Shown here in pieces: positions 37,601 through 50,299 of a stretch of 64,000 nucleotides of DNA. Source of the DNA: Maylandia zebra (lineage: Eukaryota; Chordata; Actinopteri; Cichliformes; Cichlidae); NCBI RefSeq assembly GCF_041146795.1, contig NC_135167.1:30832954-30896953 (forward strand), in the 5' to 3' direction. How positions within the stretch are numbered: the stretch's first letter is position 1; every line of letters starts with the position of its first letter. Made by a program: the position numbers and the translations under genes. A model generated the notes under the pieces. That model saw only the letters and a program-made list of their open reading frames with translations. It made no database searches and was not told the DNA's origin.

Positions 37601-38769
37601 TTTTCATCTACACTGTGTGTGAGATCTACTGAGAACACGTGTCCAATTTCTTAAAGTGTAGCAAAATCTACTCGTCGTACTCATCAAAAATGGATCCCAT
37701 CAGTATTTGAGGGCATCTTACATACTTGACTTTGAAATATACAACACTTTTTCCACAAGAGCAGACAGCATGTTTTCTAGTTTTGTTTGAGCATTTTTAA
37801 GCTTTCAGCACACTTAATCACAATCTCTCAACCATGTCATTCAGCTTGTGCTGCCATCATTCAATTTGTCAGCACTTTAGAAAAGAAAAAGTACATCAAA
37901 TATTTGAACCCCACAGGTGGAGTAGCCTTCGGTCTGCTGATAGTGCTGAGCACTTGGAGCCTGTGGTGCAGATGGTCTGTACAGGTTGACTCCTACTGAT
38001 GTTGGAGATCTTCTGACTTTTGCCACCAGGAGGTCAAAGTTCACATGGGAATAGAGCAAAATTTATTCAAGGTTTCCTGGTGATGTGTCCTTATGACCTC
38101 TCTTCTAGCATCAGGGACACTGGTAGTGTAAAAACAGCTTCATTAATTACTGTTCTTTATTTTACCAGAGCTTCGGCCTCTTTACACCCCAGCTCTTCTA
38201 CACCTTGGAAGTCAGTGATGTTGAGCCAAAAACCTCCCTTCTGTGTCCTTATTACTGGCGTCACTAGTGAAATGTCAGCATAACTGCTAGATATTTTGAA
38301 ATGTGACATCTGACATTTTTATTTAAGTATGGATGAATTTTAATGGGAAATTACTGCCAAGCTTGAGAAACGGTTAAATAGTTAGCAGACATAGTTATGC
38401 TGAAAATGTATTGCAAGGCACAGACTCTTTACATTTCTTTTGATTTGCTGGACAAATATATATTTATCAAAACACTGTGAGCTCTGAAAATCAGTGTTTT
38501 GCAGGTATGTGATGGAAATATCAGTGTTAGTTGTTGTTTTTTTTAAATCAAGTATTAGCTTGGAAACCATCAATATGTTTGTGCGTGGACAAAAAAATGT
38601 CTTTACTTTATGTAGTTATTTGTATTCATCGGATGCTTCTTTGAAATCACCCACTGTGTCAGACTAAATTAGCCCATAAATAACCTGTGGAAATTGTCAG
38701 GGGGCGCTCCGCTCCACAAAAGATGATTATTGATTTTCAGTGCTGTAGCGCTAGTGAACACTAGATGTC

Positions 38770-38919
38770 GCCATTTCGCTGCTCGGCGGCTGTCACATGT
38801 GCGTCCATGTAAAGAGGGAGAGGGAGAGAGGGCGAGACCGAGTGCGGTTAAGGGACCGATTTGAGAAGTTTTGTCATAGACTGAGTAAAGAAGAGAGACA
38901 GCCGTGAGAGAAGTGAGCG
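38770..38919 (+). promoter_or_regulatory. candidate untranslated first exon and promoter of an unidentified plus-strand gene
   Basis: A CpG-containing, purine-rich segment (GAGAGGGCGAGACCGAGTG) in otherwise AT-rich DNA ends in a near-consensus donor GCG|GTAAGT at 38919/38920. It has no good ATG frame, as expected for an untranslated exon. No downstream coding exon can be recognised up to 61.7 kb, so the gene, if real, has a first intron of more than 20 kb or is not protein-coding. The start is approximate. Confidence 0.4.
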
Positions 38920-40989
38920 GTAAGTCACTTTTCTTGTCATAACTATTAGGCTCTTACTTCTAACTTCTCCTCTTCTCTGCTACTTTCTATGTTCCGTCGA
39001 TTTTCTAGCTCCAACAGAGATGTCAGTGACCTTGTTACAGAGATTTAACGTTGATAAATATAAAGCTTTCATGGGCTGAGGTTGTCTACTTAGAGGTGAT
39101 AACCGTATCCTGGTGCCGTTTATCTTGTGCGAATTGTTTAATGAACGTTGCACTCCGTTTACTTAAAGGTGGGATTAGATTAATCATACTTGAGCTCACT
39201 CATCACCAATAAGGGAAAAAAAAAACTCTTTCTAACACTGGCCTGTCTGTTTTTAATACTTGTGAGCCACTGTCCATACTAGCTGTCCTGTATGTTGTGA
39301 CTGTGGATATCTGGGGATGTTTGGGGATGGAGCTCTCTGATTGGCAGAGAAAGGGTTTCCTGGGTCTCGATGAAAGAGACAAAAATAAACTTGTGGAGAA
39401 GAACAACATTTCGAAATACCAACCATTCCTGAAGCTATCCCCTCCCATTAGTTTTCCTTTTTTTCTCCATGTGGGGTTAGAGGAACTTAAGGCCTCGCTA
39501 ACTTCTCAAAGTTGTGGCTGGTCTGGCAAAGTGCAGAGGAATTCTCTGCCATACAATACAACCCTTATGTTAGGTTAGCAGAGGTCTTAAATCCTCCCAT
39601 ATGAAGCTGCCCCAGTATTCATGTGGCACATTAAACATTAATCTCAACTGAGATTGAGTTAAATTGCTTCTGGAAATCTGGTCTAAAACAGGAGATAATC
39701 TTTTACCTCTGGGCCCATCTTGTGTTATTCTTACTGTTGGAAAAAAAACATATTTACCATATTTACATGTGTGCCAAAAAGTCACACATGTAAATAAACA
39801 TTATTATAGAGTGAGAAAACCAGTTGTATGCGCACAAACAGATGCCACACTGTTGTTGTGACCACAATCCAATGCAGCTATAGGACTTTTAAATAGGAAA
39901 AATCTGTGCTAGAAAAAACTCCCACTCTTTATAGAGCTGCTGTGCTAAACAAACAGGGATCTGAAGGTCATTTTCTTCCTTTTGGAGTTGCTAGTTAGTG
40001 TTACGCAGACCTTTAAACTACTGCCCACATCTTTTAAAAAAAAAACAAAACAGATTAAACACTGTAATATGCACCCATGCAGCTGCCAGTTATTCCAGTA
40101 GGTGCACCTCTGTAAACAGCAAGGTTACCTTTACGAAGGCTATCATATTCAAAATGAATTGACCAAAGTGTTCATGCATACTGTGCGCATGCTCGGAGGC
40201 TGCAGTTTGTTGACATTGACTGGCTTTTCAGTTATTTCTCCTGATATAACTGACAACTGATATAAATGTCAAGGATGGAATATTAGAAACACAAAATGCA
40301 GCATAATGCTATTCAAAAGCAGCACAAGCTGACCTAAAGCATGGCTGTATCTGCCATGGTCAAGCTTTCTGTGAGCTCACGATTTTTTTCCTTTGGGTTT
40401 AGAGATATGATTTATGTTCTAGCTCTATATCTCATCCTTTCAGTAGAATATTATTTCCTCATGACTGAGTTTCCCTTTTTTTCCAGTCTGTGGAAACATT
40501 AGGGTATGTGATATTTAGTTTTCATTTTTTGTACTACCTCTGTCTCAATAGTATCTTCTATGTTCTGTTTGGCTTCTTCTTGTTTCGTCAGTCAGATTCT
40601 GTTCAGCTGTGCTCCCTGGTGTTTCCCACCCCCTTAATTACTTGGTGTGTCATATTGTCTGAGTCTCCCTCTATTCTTTGTTGTGTTCAGTTTCCTTCTT
40701 ATAGTCTAGTTCCTGGTTTTTCCTCACCTGAGTTATTTTCGTATGTTGTGTTTTGTTAATGTAAGTTTAGCACTAGTGACGGTGTGATGAAGCCCCGTGA
40801 ATGTGCTGAATCTTTCCAGCCAATTCCTTCGCCAAAACACAGATCACACAAAGCCTTGTTCAACAGCTTCATTTTCGAGTCCTGCATTTTGGTCCTACTC
40901 TGCTGCCACATAGCCGTCCCTGACAATATTGTGAAGAACCTAATGTGATGCTTTTGTCCTGTCCTCTTAAATCCAAAATGCAAACACTG

Positions 40990-41996
40990 CACTCACTACC
41001 CACTTAATTAGATACTTGTTTCCAGTACCAGGTTGACACTCTCCTGTACACATCTCAAAGGTCTATTGGACTGAAATCTGGTGACTGCGGAGGCCATTTG
41101 ACTACAGTGAATTCATTTTCATGTTCATGAAACCAGTTTGAGATGATTTGAGCTTTGACATATCCTGCTGGAAGCAGCTATCCATGATGGTACACTGTGG
41201 TCATAAAGGGATGGAGATGGTCAGCAATAGTGCTTAGATAAGCTGTGGCGTTTAAACGATTCTCAGTTGGTACTAAACGACTTAAAGTGTGCCAATACAT
41301 TGTTCCCCACATCATTACACGACCACCAGCCTAAACAGTTGATACAAAGCAGGATAGATCCATGCTCTTACATGGTTTATGCCGAATTCTGACCCTACCA
41401 TCTGAATGCTGTAGATGTTGAGATGCAACTTCTGTGAGCTTGTTTGAATTGTAGCTTCTGTCGCAGCTCACTGGATATTTTCTCTTTTTCCGATCATTCA
41501 CTCTACAGAGATTGTGTGAGAAAATCTAAGAAGGTATGTCGTTTATGAAACAATCAGATGAGCCCACCTGGCATGAACAATCGTACCACCTTTTCACCAC
41601 CTTTCTTCCTCATTCTGACGCTTGATTTAGACCAGGGGTCTCGAACTCCAGGCCTCGAGGGCCGGTGTCCTGCAGATTTTAGATCTCACCCTGGGTCAAC
41701 ACACCTGATTCAAATGATTAGTTCATTACCAGGCCTCTGGAGAACTTCAAGACATGTTGAGGAGGTAATTTAGCCATTTAAATCAGCTCTGTTGGATCAA
41801 GGACACATCTAAAACCTGCAGGACACCGGCCCTCGAGGCCTGGAGTTCGAGACCCCTGATTTAGACCTTCATAGGTCATCTTGACCATGTCAAGATGGCC
41901 TAAATGACTGAGTTGCTGCCATGTGATTGGCTGATTAGGTGTTTGCTTCAATGAGCAGTCGAACTGGAGTACGTAACAAAGTGGCCAGTGAGGGTG
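40990..41996 (-). mobile_element. Tc1-like transposon relic with nested hAT MITE
   Basis: The left end (CACTACCCACTTAATTAG) and right end (CAAAGTGGCCAGTGAGGGTG) are decayed inverted termini of a teleost Tc1-like element related to a CACTGGCCACTTTATTAGG consensus. Between them lie recognisable antisense transposase blocks such as TCTGGTGACTGCGGAGGCCA and AACCAGTTTGAGATGATTTG. It is internally deleted and has no reading frame. Positions 41633-41858 belong to a later insertion. Confidence 0.8.
41633..41858. mobile_element. hAT MITE (226 bp) nested in the Tc1-like relic
   Basis: Long, nearly perfect inverted repeats start CAGGGGTCTCGAACTCCAGG. The element is flanked by an exact 8-bp duplication ATTTAGAC (41625-41632 and 41859-41866). 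Confidence 0.9.
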
Positions 41997-43214
41997 CGTT
42001 TTTTTTTTCAGTGTTAATGAAAAATAATGAGTATAATATGAATCACATCAGGCTGATTGCCAAAATGCATAATTCAAGTTTGTAAATGTGGTAACAAAAA
42101 CAAGAGATAAGACAAACTTTAGAACAAACATACACATATTAAACAGAACCTCAGTAAATTACACTGAGCAATCAGTAAATCTATCGGCATGTTTTGGGCA
42201 CTTTTTCCCTTTTAGGAAAAAGGGAAAAAAAAAGTTATGCTTACATTCTTTATGCAGCCGACTGCTGCTCATGGAATCTCCTGCTTTTACCCATCTCACA
42301 GTGACAGTCAGTCAGACTACCATAACATATTCCAGGATGTGCACACGGTTAAACGAAGGAAGCAGCTTCCTTTCCCCAATGTGTCCTCACACATTCCATC
42401 AGCTCCAGCATGGCTAAACTGATGAACTGATGGCTCTGGACAGTTGGCAGCTGCCACCCCACTGTTTACGTTTAGCCTGCAAAAAGTGTCCAAGACCAAA
42501 GCTGCTCTCTCCATTTAGAATTTTCAATCTGACATTTCTCGCTGTCTGCATTTCCCTCACTGCTTTACGGCGCACATGGCACCTAGCTCCGACTGGAGCT
42601 GTGAAAATGTGTTTGGGAGAGGAGGTGCTGAGCACTTTCTTTAATAGTCACAGTTGGTGATGTTTGCCCAACTCTAGCTCTGTGATCGACTTGTGGGCTT
42701 AGGTGTGGCTGCTCCCTGGATAATTGCCCTGAACACTGGCTGTACTGAAGGTGTATGTAACAAGGCTGCATTGTACTGCCGCCTGCAGCTCTGTGTGTGT
42801 GTGCTTGTATGCGCTGCTCTGTTCTAAATTCACTCTACCAATTTTCCCTCAGTTTTATGTTCCTTCACTACAGCTTTTCTTTTCTTTTCTTTTTTCCCAG
42901 ATTTCAGCTGGTGCAGCTTTGTTCCCCTAGTATATTTTATTCCTGCAGTTTTCAGCTCTATGTTCTTATAGCACACTTTTCTCCAGCCCCGCAAAAAGAA
43001 AAAAGAGCCAAGAAGCAAAGCACTAAATACTCAGTATTATGCTGAATACAGGTAACGTGCAAGGTGTTTCTTGAGTGTCTGATTATAATCTTTCTCCTGC
43101 AAGGAAACAAGATGTTGCTTGATATCAGAAGAAAAAATGGGACGTCTTGGGTAAATCAAGGTGAAGGATAGCAAAACTATGTTTCAAAAATAAAGGGAAA
43201 AGGTTATTATTCAG

Positions 43215-43603
43215 TGGCAGGACGGTGCCACGGTGGTTAGCACTGTTGCCGCACAGCAAGAAGGTCCTGAGTTCAATTCCACCATCAGGCCGGGATCTTT
43301 CTGTGTGGAGTTTGCATGTTCTCCCTGTGTTTGCGTGGGTTCCCTCCGGGTACTCCGGCTTCCTCCCACCGTCCAAAGACATGCAACTTGTGGGGATAGG
43401 TTAATTGGATAATCCAAATTACCACTAGGTGTGAATGTGCGAGTGAATGTGAGTGCGAATGGTTGTCTGTCCCTGTGTGTTGGCCCTGCGACAGACTGGC
43501 GACCTGTCCAGGGTGTACCCCGCCTCTCGCCCTATGACAGCTGGGATAGGCTCCAGCGCCCCCCGCGACCCTGAAAAGGATAAGCGAATGGATGGATGGA
43601 TGG
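43215..43603 (+). mobile_element. retroposon (SINE or LINE 3' end) with (ATGG)n tail
   Basis: A 389-bp unit starts near CACGGTGGTTAGCACTG and includes GTGGAGTTTGCATGTTCTCC and ACAGCTGGGATAGGCTCCAG, ending in ATGGATGGATGG. A perfect 14-bp duplication AGGTTATTATTCAG flanks it (43201-43214 and 43604-43617), which indicates target-primed reverse transcription. This is a very common fish repeat; I do not give a family name. Confidence 0.88.
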
Positions 43604-43939
43604 AGGTTATTATTCAGAATAATGAACACTAATAGTAAGCAACACTGCAGACTATTGAGTTATATCAGAGCAAATTATAAATTGCTATGATACAGCCAGT
43701 ATAAACTCATTATCGGGCCAAACAGGCACACTACTAGATAAGATACAGAGACATTAAACTTTAATGGCCCTGATGGGTGTAACTAAGTAAAGGCAGCAGA
43801 GGGTATTTAAAAATACTTTTACATTTGACCTTTTGGGTTGTGGTAAATACACAAATTCTTTACCTTTTTAAAAAGTATATAAACCATGTATATTTCCATG
43901 ATGTATTCTGGCCACTCAAAATGCATTTCAGTGAAATAA

Positions 43940-44110
43940 TAATAATGGATTGGATTTATATAGCGCTTTTCAAGGCACCCAAAGTGCTTTACAATGCCAC
44001 TATTCATTCACTCTCACATTCACACACTGGTGGAGGCAAGCTACGGTTGTAGCCACAGCTGCCCTGGGGCAGACTGACAGAAGCGAGGCTGCCATATCGC
44101 GCCATCGCAT
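43940..44110. repeat. interspersed repeat fragment (TTTATATAGCGC family)
   Basis: The block TTTATATAGCGCTTTTCAAG followed by CACCCAAAGTGCTTTACA is a repeat I recognise as common in fish genomes. Boundaries and class are uncertain. Confidence 0.5.
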
Positions 44111-44139
44111 TTAAATATTAAACCTAAAAGTAACATTAT

Positions 44140-44590
44140 GACAAAACCTAGCCGGTGCTTTCATTCTTGGATACCTTCACTGGTTTCCAGTGAAATTCAG
44201 AATTTATTTTAAAGTGTTATTAATAAAATATAAAGGCCAACATGCTGAGACCTCAAACCAGCAGTTGGCCTCTCGGATCATCTGATCAGGGTCTTTTAAC
44301 TGTTCCACGCTCTTTATTGTAAATCCGGAGGAAGCCACGAGGTTGCAGCTTTTAAACTTGCGAACAGCCTTCCTAAGCTAGGACGCCTGAATCAGTGGTT
44401 TCTAATCTGTGTTGACGTGAGTATGTAGGAATGAATGTGAGGCCGTGTGCTTGACTGTGTGTCTGTATGTTGGAACCAAGCAGACGAGGTTTTTGGTAGA
44501 ATCAATCTGTCTGTAACCACGATAGCTTTAAAGGTTTTTATTGAATTTTGATAAAACTCTGTAGAGGTGTAGATTCGTGTCAAGTCTGGT
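44140..44590 (+). mobile_element. possible LINE 3'-end relic
   Basis: Broken frames resemble the tail of CR1/L2-type ORF2 (for example EVAAFKLANSLPKLG). Heavily decayed, and the assignment is tentative. Confidence 0.4.
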
Positions 44591-44903
44591 GTTTATTTTC
44601 AACATATTAAAAGTATGGCATAAAGTGCATTTGACCTCCGATCTCATGTTTGCATTTCACATCTGCCTTTCTTTGAAGTTGACCCAAATGTGTTAACTTT
44701 TACTGCACCACAAACTTCTTAAAGTAAAAAAAACCCCAAAATAAATATATGGAAAATACAGTAATGTCCCTTAAATGTAAATAAGTCCCAGAGAGTGAGC
44801 TGCCCTGGCAGCGGGCTGCGCTCTCTGAGTGTTTCTCGTCTTTAAAATGTGGCTTTATCCAAACTTTGAAGCACTTTGTAGCTGTGTGTTTTAAAATGTT
44901 TAA

Positions 44904-45058
44904 CCCTCTCAAGGCAGGCGTTGCCAATTTGCAACAGTTAAAAACTAACAACCTGATTGTCCCACATAGATATTTTATGAGTTTTTTTTACTCAGAAGTA
45001 CCACTGCAGGACTTGGTTGTGCATTAGCAACAAAAAGTTTAATTTAAGCCTGAGAGGG
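44904..45058. mobile_element. piggyBac-like MITE (155 bp)
   Basis: Ends CCCTCTCAAGGC and GCCTGAGAGGG are inverted repeats flanked by TTAA on both sides (44900-44903 and 45059-45062). TTAA duplication is the mark of piggyBac. There is no coding capacity. Confidence 0.7.
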
Positions 45059-45062
45059 TTAA

Positions 45063-48000
45063 ACAGATCGTGAAATGGGGAGGGTGTGCCTTCCTATATG
45101 ATGTGAGGCGAGTGAGCCATGTGATGTGCAGCACTTTAGCTCACAGGCTTTGCTCTGACTTATGTTGCATTTATATTATTGCAAGATAAAAAAAACAGCA
45201 CCTATTGTACGTAATGCTTACAGTCCTGGCATGGTGCTGAATTTGTAACCTATCGGTATTACTCCTTGTGTCATTTGTTAAAAGTGTGTCGAACAGCAGC
45301 CAATATGTGCCACTCTTGTTCATGTTTGTGGTGTTGTTGGTTCTTTAACTTTGTTACTTTCTGTGGAGAAGACAAAAGTCATAATAAAGCTACACAAACC
45401 AGCAGTAAGCCTAGAGGTAAACAAAGTGTTGAAAGTGCTTGAAGCTACTTCTGGTACTTTTGTCCTTCCTGTGTGCTTTCATTTTTTGTGTTATTGATGT
45501 TGTGATATGGAGTTGTTGGATGGAGGACTGTATGTCTCAGAGATGATTGAAAATCTCCTCTGTAATAGATACTGGGCCATGAGTCTGGATTTATAAGTGA
45601 AAAATGGATGTCATCAATAAACCAGTAGGCTCTTATTTATTTATTTATTTTTTTACTTTAACTGAATGTTAAATATAAGAGCATTGTGTAAAAGGTCCAC
45701 ATCACACAGTGTATATAAACTTTTCTTAAAGCAGCAGCTCGTTTTGCAAGAGAAGTTATCTATATGATAACTAAAAAACTAGTAAGCAGCTCTTAGGTCA
45801 GATTAGCATGAAATCAGGGAACATAAGGCAGACTTAGGCAGTTCCCAAAGGAAACAATGTCCACCAGCATACCTAAGCACTTTCATTTACATTATCTGTA
45901 CAACAACAGAAGTATTACAAGTGGTGGGACTGCTGCTGGATGGATTGAATTTGTTTAAGTTTGCTGTCAACAATAAGAAAAGGAAATTGAGGCAGAGTGT
46001 GTTTGACAGCCATTGTCACCAATGACAATAATTTTCAGTTAACTGCTCACACTCGACATCCCACTTGGTAGTTGTTTTATTTTTTCCCTGCCTGTCCTCT
46101 CCGGCTGTGAGGCACCAGCATGGCCTCTTACATTCTGAAGGGTCTATTTTGTCTGTTCCTCCTTATTGAGAGCTCTACTGAGATGTTAGCGCTGAGTGAA
46201 AACCACAAACCATAACTCACTTTTTCAGTGCTGCTAACTCCCGGTCTCACGCCCAGTTTAACACAGAAAAAATACAAGGCTGTTTTCTTTCCCCCACGCT
46301 GCTTTTCTTGATGTTATCTCCTTTCCGCACACCTTTCATCTCCCTCTGTCCACCGTAATTTACTCCATTTACCCCGACATGCCCAGCCATACATTCTATT
46401 TTTCTGTTTAAATGGCTTGCCTTTCCTTTTACAGGATAAAAATAGCAGCAAGAATTTACGCTCTGTATATAGCTGAATCTTTTTAGCATTCTTGGTGGTG
46501 CAACTGTAGACTAATCTTTACATAGGGTGTAATTTTCAATTCTTCAACATGTAGACATCCTTCATGCTCCCATGTCCTTATTCAAAGATTCTCGCAAAGC
46601 TTTCTCTCCACCAGCTCTGTTTCCTAATATGAATTGAGCAAAGGTCTCGGTAAGAGCATGCCTCTCATTTACATTCATTTCTGGCAGCCACTCGTGGTTG
46701 CTGATCTTAATACGTTTAGTCTAACTTTGTTGAAGTTGGCTCCCCAGACGTGGATCATTCTATAGCTTCAGAGTGAAAATCAATTTTCATGACTTTAAAA
46801 TAGAGATTATCTGTCTTCTAAAAGTAGAAGTAAAATGCCTTCAGAAAGTTTTCAGACCCCATGACATCCTGCAGCGCGCCAGACTGAATACAAAGGAAGT
46901 GGAATTTGTTGTTGACATTCGACACAGAGGAGGTTATAATGAAAAACTGAACACAGCTTTAATTTTGTGCCTCCCCTAGTTTTTTTTTAAACATTTAACA
47001 CAAATTGTGGTTTATAAATTATAGCATCAACTCTTCTTAGATGCCCTTGTTTACTTGTCACATCTGGTTTTTTTTTTCTTTTTACCAGTTTCTTTAAAGC
47101 TCAATAGGGAGCCTGTGTGAACAGCTATCTTCAAGGCACTACAGACTTTGATAGGGATTCATTCAAGTGTGTGTGTGTCTGCGTTTTTTGTCAGCCACTC
47201 AAGCACTTAGACGTTCTCATGCTGAAGCTTCTCTACTTTGCTTTACGACTGGTTCCCATGCACTTTTCAAGAGCAGAGCTGAAGCCTATTACAGTTTTAT
47301 CAGTTACCAGCATAAAGGTTTGCTGTTGTCAAACACACTATGTGTTGATCTGATGAAGGTATATGAAAAATAAAGAAGCTGCTAATGTGAAATGTTAAAA
47401 AAGCTTTATTATTGGTCCGACAAATTATTAACCACTCACTTTTGTTTGGTCTTATGATTGGCGAAGTAATCAGGTGCTTGGTGATTAACTATTGTTTTGT
47501 GTACAGGCACTGTACATAAGCAAAAATACCATTTTACCTTTAAAGCAGCTTCATTACATTTGATTACTCTGCAGTGGTGACAACCATTAGAGGTATTTTC
47601 TGTCCGTCCAGCAGACTGTCTCATTCTTGTACTTGCCATGGTTTTGGATGCCTGAAGGGAATTTCATTACATCTGGCATGCTTGTCTACTTAGAGACACT
47701 GTGACCTCTCAAAAATGAGTTTTTGGGCATAATTCAAGAATTCATACGACAAAATTTCACAGGCTTGTCTAACAGAATAAAATGATGAAATAATGACATT
47801 TTATAGGCAAAGGGTGGTGATGTAGTAATTTCCGGCTAAAACCCTCTTCTGGAGGTTATTTTATCCCACAACTCAGGAACAGAAAGGGGAGGTTTTTGAC
47901 CTCATTTCAGGCTTTGTCTGATGCTGTCTTAGCAATGAGTAACCGTGATAACTAATAACCCAACTTTCTTGGAATTTGAGAGATTGTTTTAGTCTTTTTG

Positions 48001-48439
48001 CTGCTAATTTTGCTGACAACAAAAATTACAAACTGTGTGTTGTCATAACCCAGCCGAGCAGATGTGGACACCCAACTTTGTGAAGAGGTGATGTAGGGGT
48101 TTCAAACTGGTACCATAGGAGTATCTAGTAAAAACTTCAGATGAGTTTGAATGAGTTTTTCAAACACTTATCCAAGTTAGGGTTGCAGCAGTCATATAGT
48201 CATATGGGGCCTTTTTCATAACTGTGACTATGTGCAATATAGTAATACAAAGTCTACAAAGAATGATCATTAAGTTCTACATGTTCCCTCACCTCTTTAG
48301 AGCATTTTTGCTATTATTGTCCAGCACCCAAATGTCCAATTTTTGGTTCACTCTCTTCTCTCTCATTGGCTTTCTTTCCAGGTAACTGTTTTCCAGTTGC
48401 TCTCAAATGAATAGCTTGTAAATAGAGATGGGCATCATA
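45063..48439. other. non-coding stretch, no gene recognised
   Basis: AT-rich DNA; only the short Tc1-type terminus at 46.83 kb is noted. Confidence 0.55.
46831..46870 (+). mobile_element. Tc1-like terminal-repeat fragment
   Basis: AATGCCTTCAGAAAGTTTTC followed by AGACCCC matches the terminus of a known fish Tc1-like family. Only this end is apparent. Confidence 0.45.
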
Positions 48440-48447
48440 ATGACAAC

Positions 48448-49058
48448 TAGGGCTGGGTCGTCACTGATTTCTAGAATTGATTCGATTCCGATTCACAAGG
48501 TCCTGAATCGATTTGATCCACGATTCGATTTGATTCGATTTGATTTGAATCTGGGAAACTTTGCCTCAGACAGTCAGAAATATTATAATTCAGATCAGTA
48601 CATTTACATATTTTTGTATCTATAAAAAGGAAGCTGACACTTTCCAGACTTTATCAAAGGTGTGAGCATCACAGCAGATGCCTTTGTGTCAAAGTAGCTG
48701 AAGATAAAACACAGAAAAACATAAAGGTGATTTTCCTGGCCTGGATTTTATAAAAATATTCTGCAGTACATCAAAAACGAAAGAAAACCATTAATCAACA
48801 TATGAACATTACCTCTGAAGTTACAGCGGTTTTATTAGAGACACAGCTAAGCGTTTTGCATTTTGAATAATTTAAAAAAGTCTAAATTTGTTCAGAAGCC
48901 TATTGAACAGCAGAAATTAGGTTTTCTTTTCGGAAGTAAGTAAAAGGAAAAAAAAAAAAACATTGGCCGACAGCGCTGTAAACAGCGGTAGACTTGTGCG
49001 TAACAAGCAAGCGAATAATGCAGAAAACAGATTTTTAGACGGGAAACTGTTCGTGAAG

Positions 49059-49089
<31 letters not shown>

Positions 49090-49610
49090 CTGTGCATGAA
49101 GTGTGATTTTTATTGTGGTGGAAGCAAAACAGCAAAAGTCAGAGTGAATCCATGACGATGTTTATGTGAAGCTTAGTTTGGATCTTCTTTTGCTGCTGGT
49201 TCGGTCAATATTGTTTGGAGAGAGATAAAACTACAGCTTTAGAATCAGTACAAAAAGGGCGTAAACACAAAGCGCAGACCCGCCGAAACATCAGAATCAG
49301 CGAGCTGTCGGCTTTCAGCCCCGACCGTTTCCGTGCCGTCGGGTGAGCAAGACGACATCTCACTGATTCTGATCTGCGGGTCGTGCTTTGTGTTTACGTC
49401 TTTGTGCAGAATCCGCGTTTCTGCTCTCATTTACTGTTTTAAATGTTTGGTGGTTGTCAAAATTTTGTGACGTTTCACCTGTGATTCTGGAATTTTGGGC
49501 AAAATACATTTATATAAAAAAATCGATTCAGGATTTTAATAAATCGATATCACGTTATCCAAGCCAGAATCGATTTTAATCGATGAATCGATTATTAAAA
49601 CCCACCCCTA
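48448..49610. mobile_element. non-autonomous hAT transposon (1163 bp)
   Basis: Ends TAGGGCTGGGTCGTCACTG and CCCACCCCTA, flanked by an exact 8-bp duplication ATGACAAC (48440-48447 and 49611-49618). Subterminal regions are rich in AATCGATT-type motifs. Inside are a (GA)n run at about 49061-49089 and an inverted repeat of about 40-bp arms (49258-49306 and 49359-49402). No transposase frame remains. Confidence 0.88.
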
Positions 49611-50299
49611 ATGACAACGCCCCTAAATGACCCCAAAACATGTCGGAAAATGTGGATTATATCGCTATCATTTTCAGTAGTGATTGGGAGCCTTTACGAC
49701 ACAAACGGCAGGCAGGCATAGTTAGGGAAGTAATTATAGTGCAGCATTGTATTAGAAGGTAAAGTATTTTCAACAGAGATTAAGTATAGAACGTATTTAA
49801 TTTTGCAAATGAATCAAAATTTTAATTTGTATTGTTTTTTAATAGTACAGTATTAGATGATGGTTCTTGACAATAAAAAAAATGAAACAAGGAGAAATGA
49901 AATTGAGTAGGCATTAACAATAAAAAAGTCAGTTTTAAAATTACAGATATATTGTATGTACACAATGTTAAAAATATATACAATAAGATGTATAAAAATA
50001 GAACAGTTGACTGAAAAATGATAAATATAACAAAAGAAGTATTCAAGCCAAATTTACAACCACCTTCAGCTCCAGTATGAGGAGGACTTAATGTTAGACT
50101 CAATGACTGCAAAGTGAACAGGCCTGTGATGGCAAAACGAGCCTAAATCATCACCCCTCCCCTACCGTGCTTCAAAGCTGGTATGAGGCGTTTGTGCTGA
50201 TGTGCTGTGTTTTGGTTTCAAATAAGGCAGATCAACAAAATAATCACAAAAATGGCATTTTTTAACTAGAGTTTTCTAAATCAGTGTCATGCTCATGTT

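Larger units (their letters stand above)
34721..38700. other. intergenic region upstream of taldo1
   Basis: Contains the solo-LTR-like copy and the Tc1 relic listed separately; the remainder is AT-rich with no supported gene. Confidence 0.6.
38920..43200. other. non-coding stretch, no gene recognised
   Basis: Apart from the Tc1-like/hAT nest this is AT-rich DNA. A 12-bp-stem hairpin (TTTACATGTGTG/CACACATGTAAA) lies near 39761-39793. Pyrimidine-rich sequence at 40.49-40.76 kb vaguely resembles the solo-LTR bodies. Confidence 0.55.

Noticed and set aside
42414..42660. Overlapping frames on both strands near 42.5 kb
   Set aside because: Both read open over the same bases without family similarity or splice support; treated as chance.
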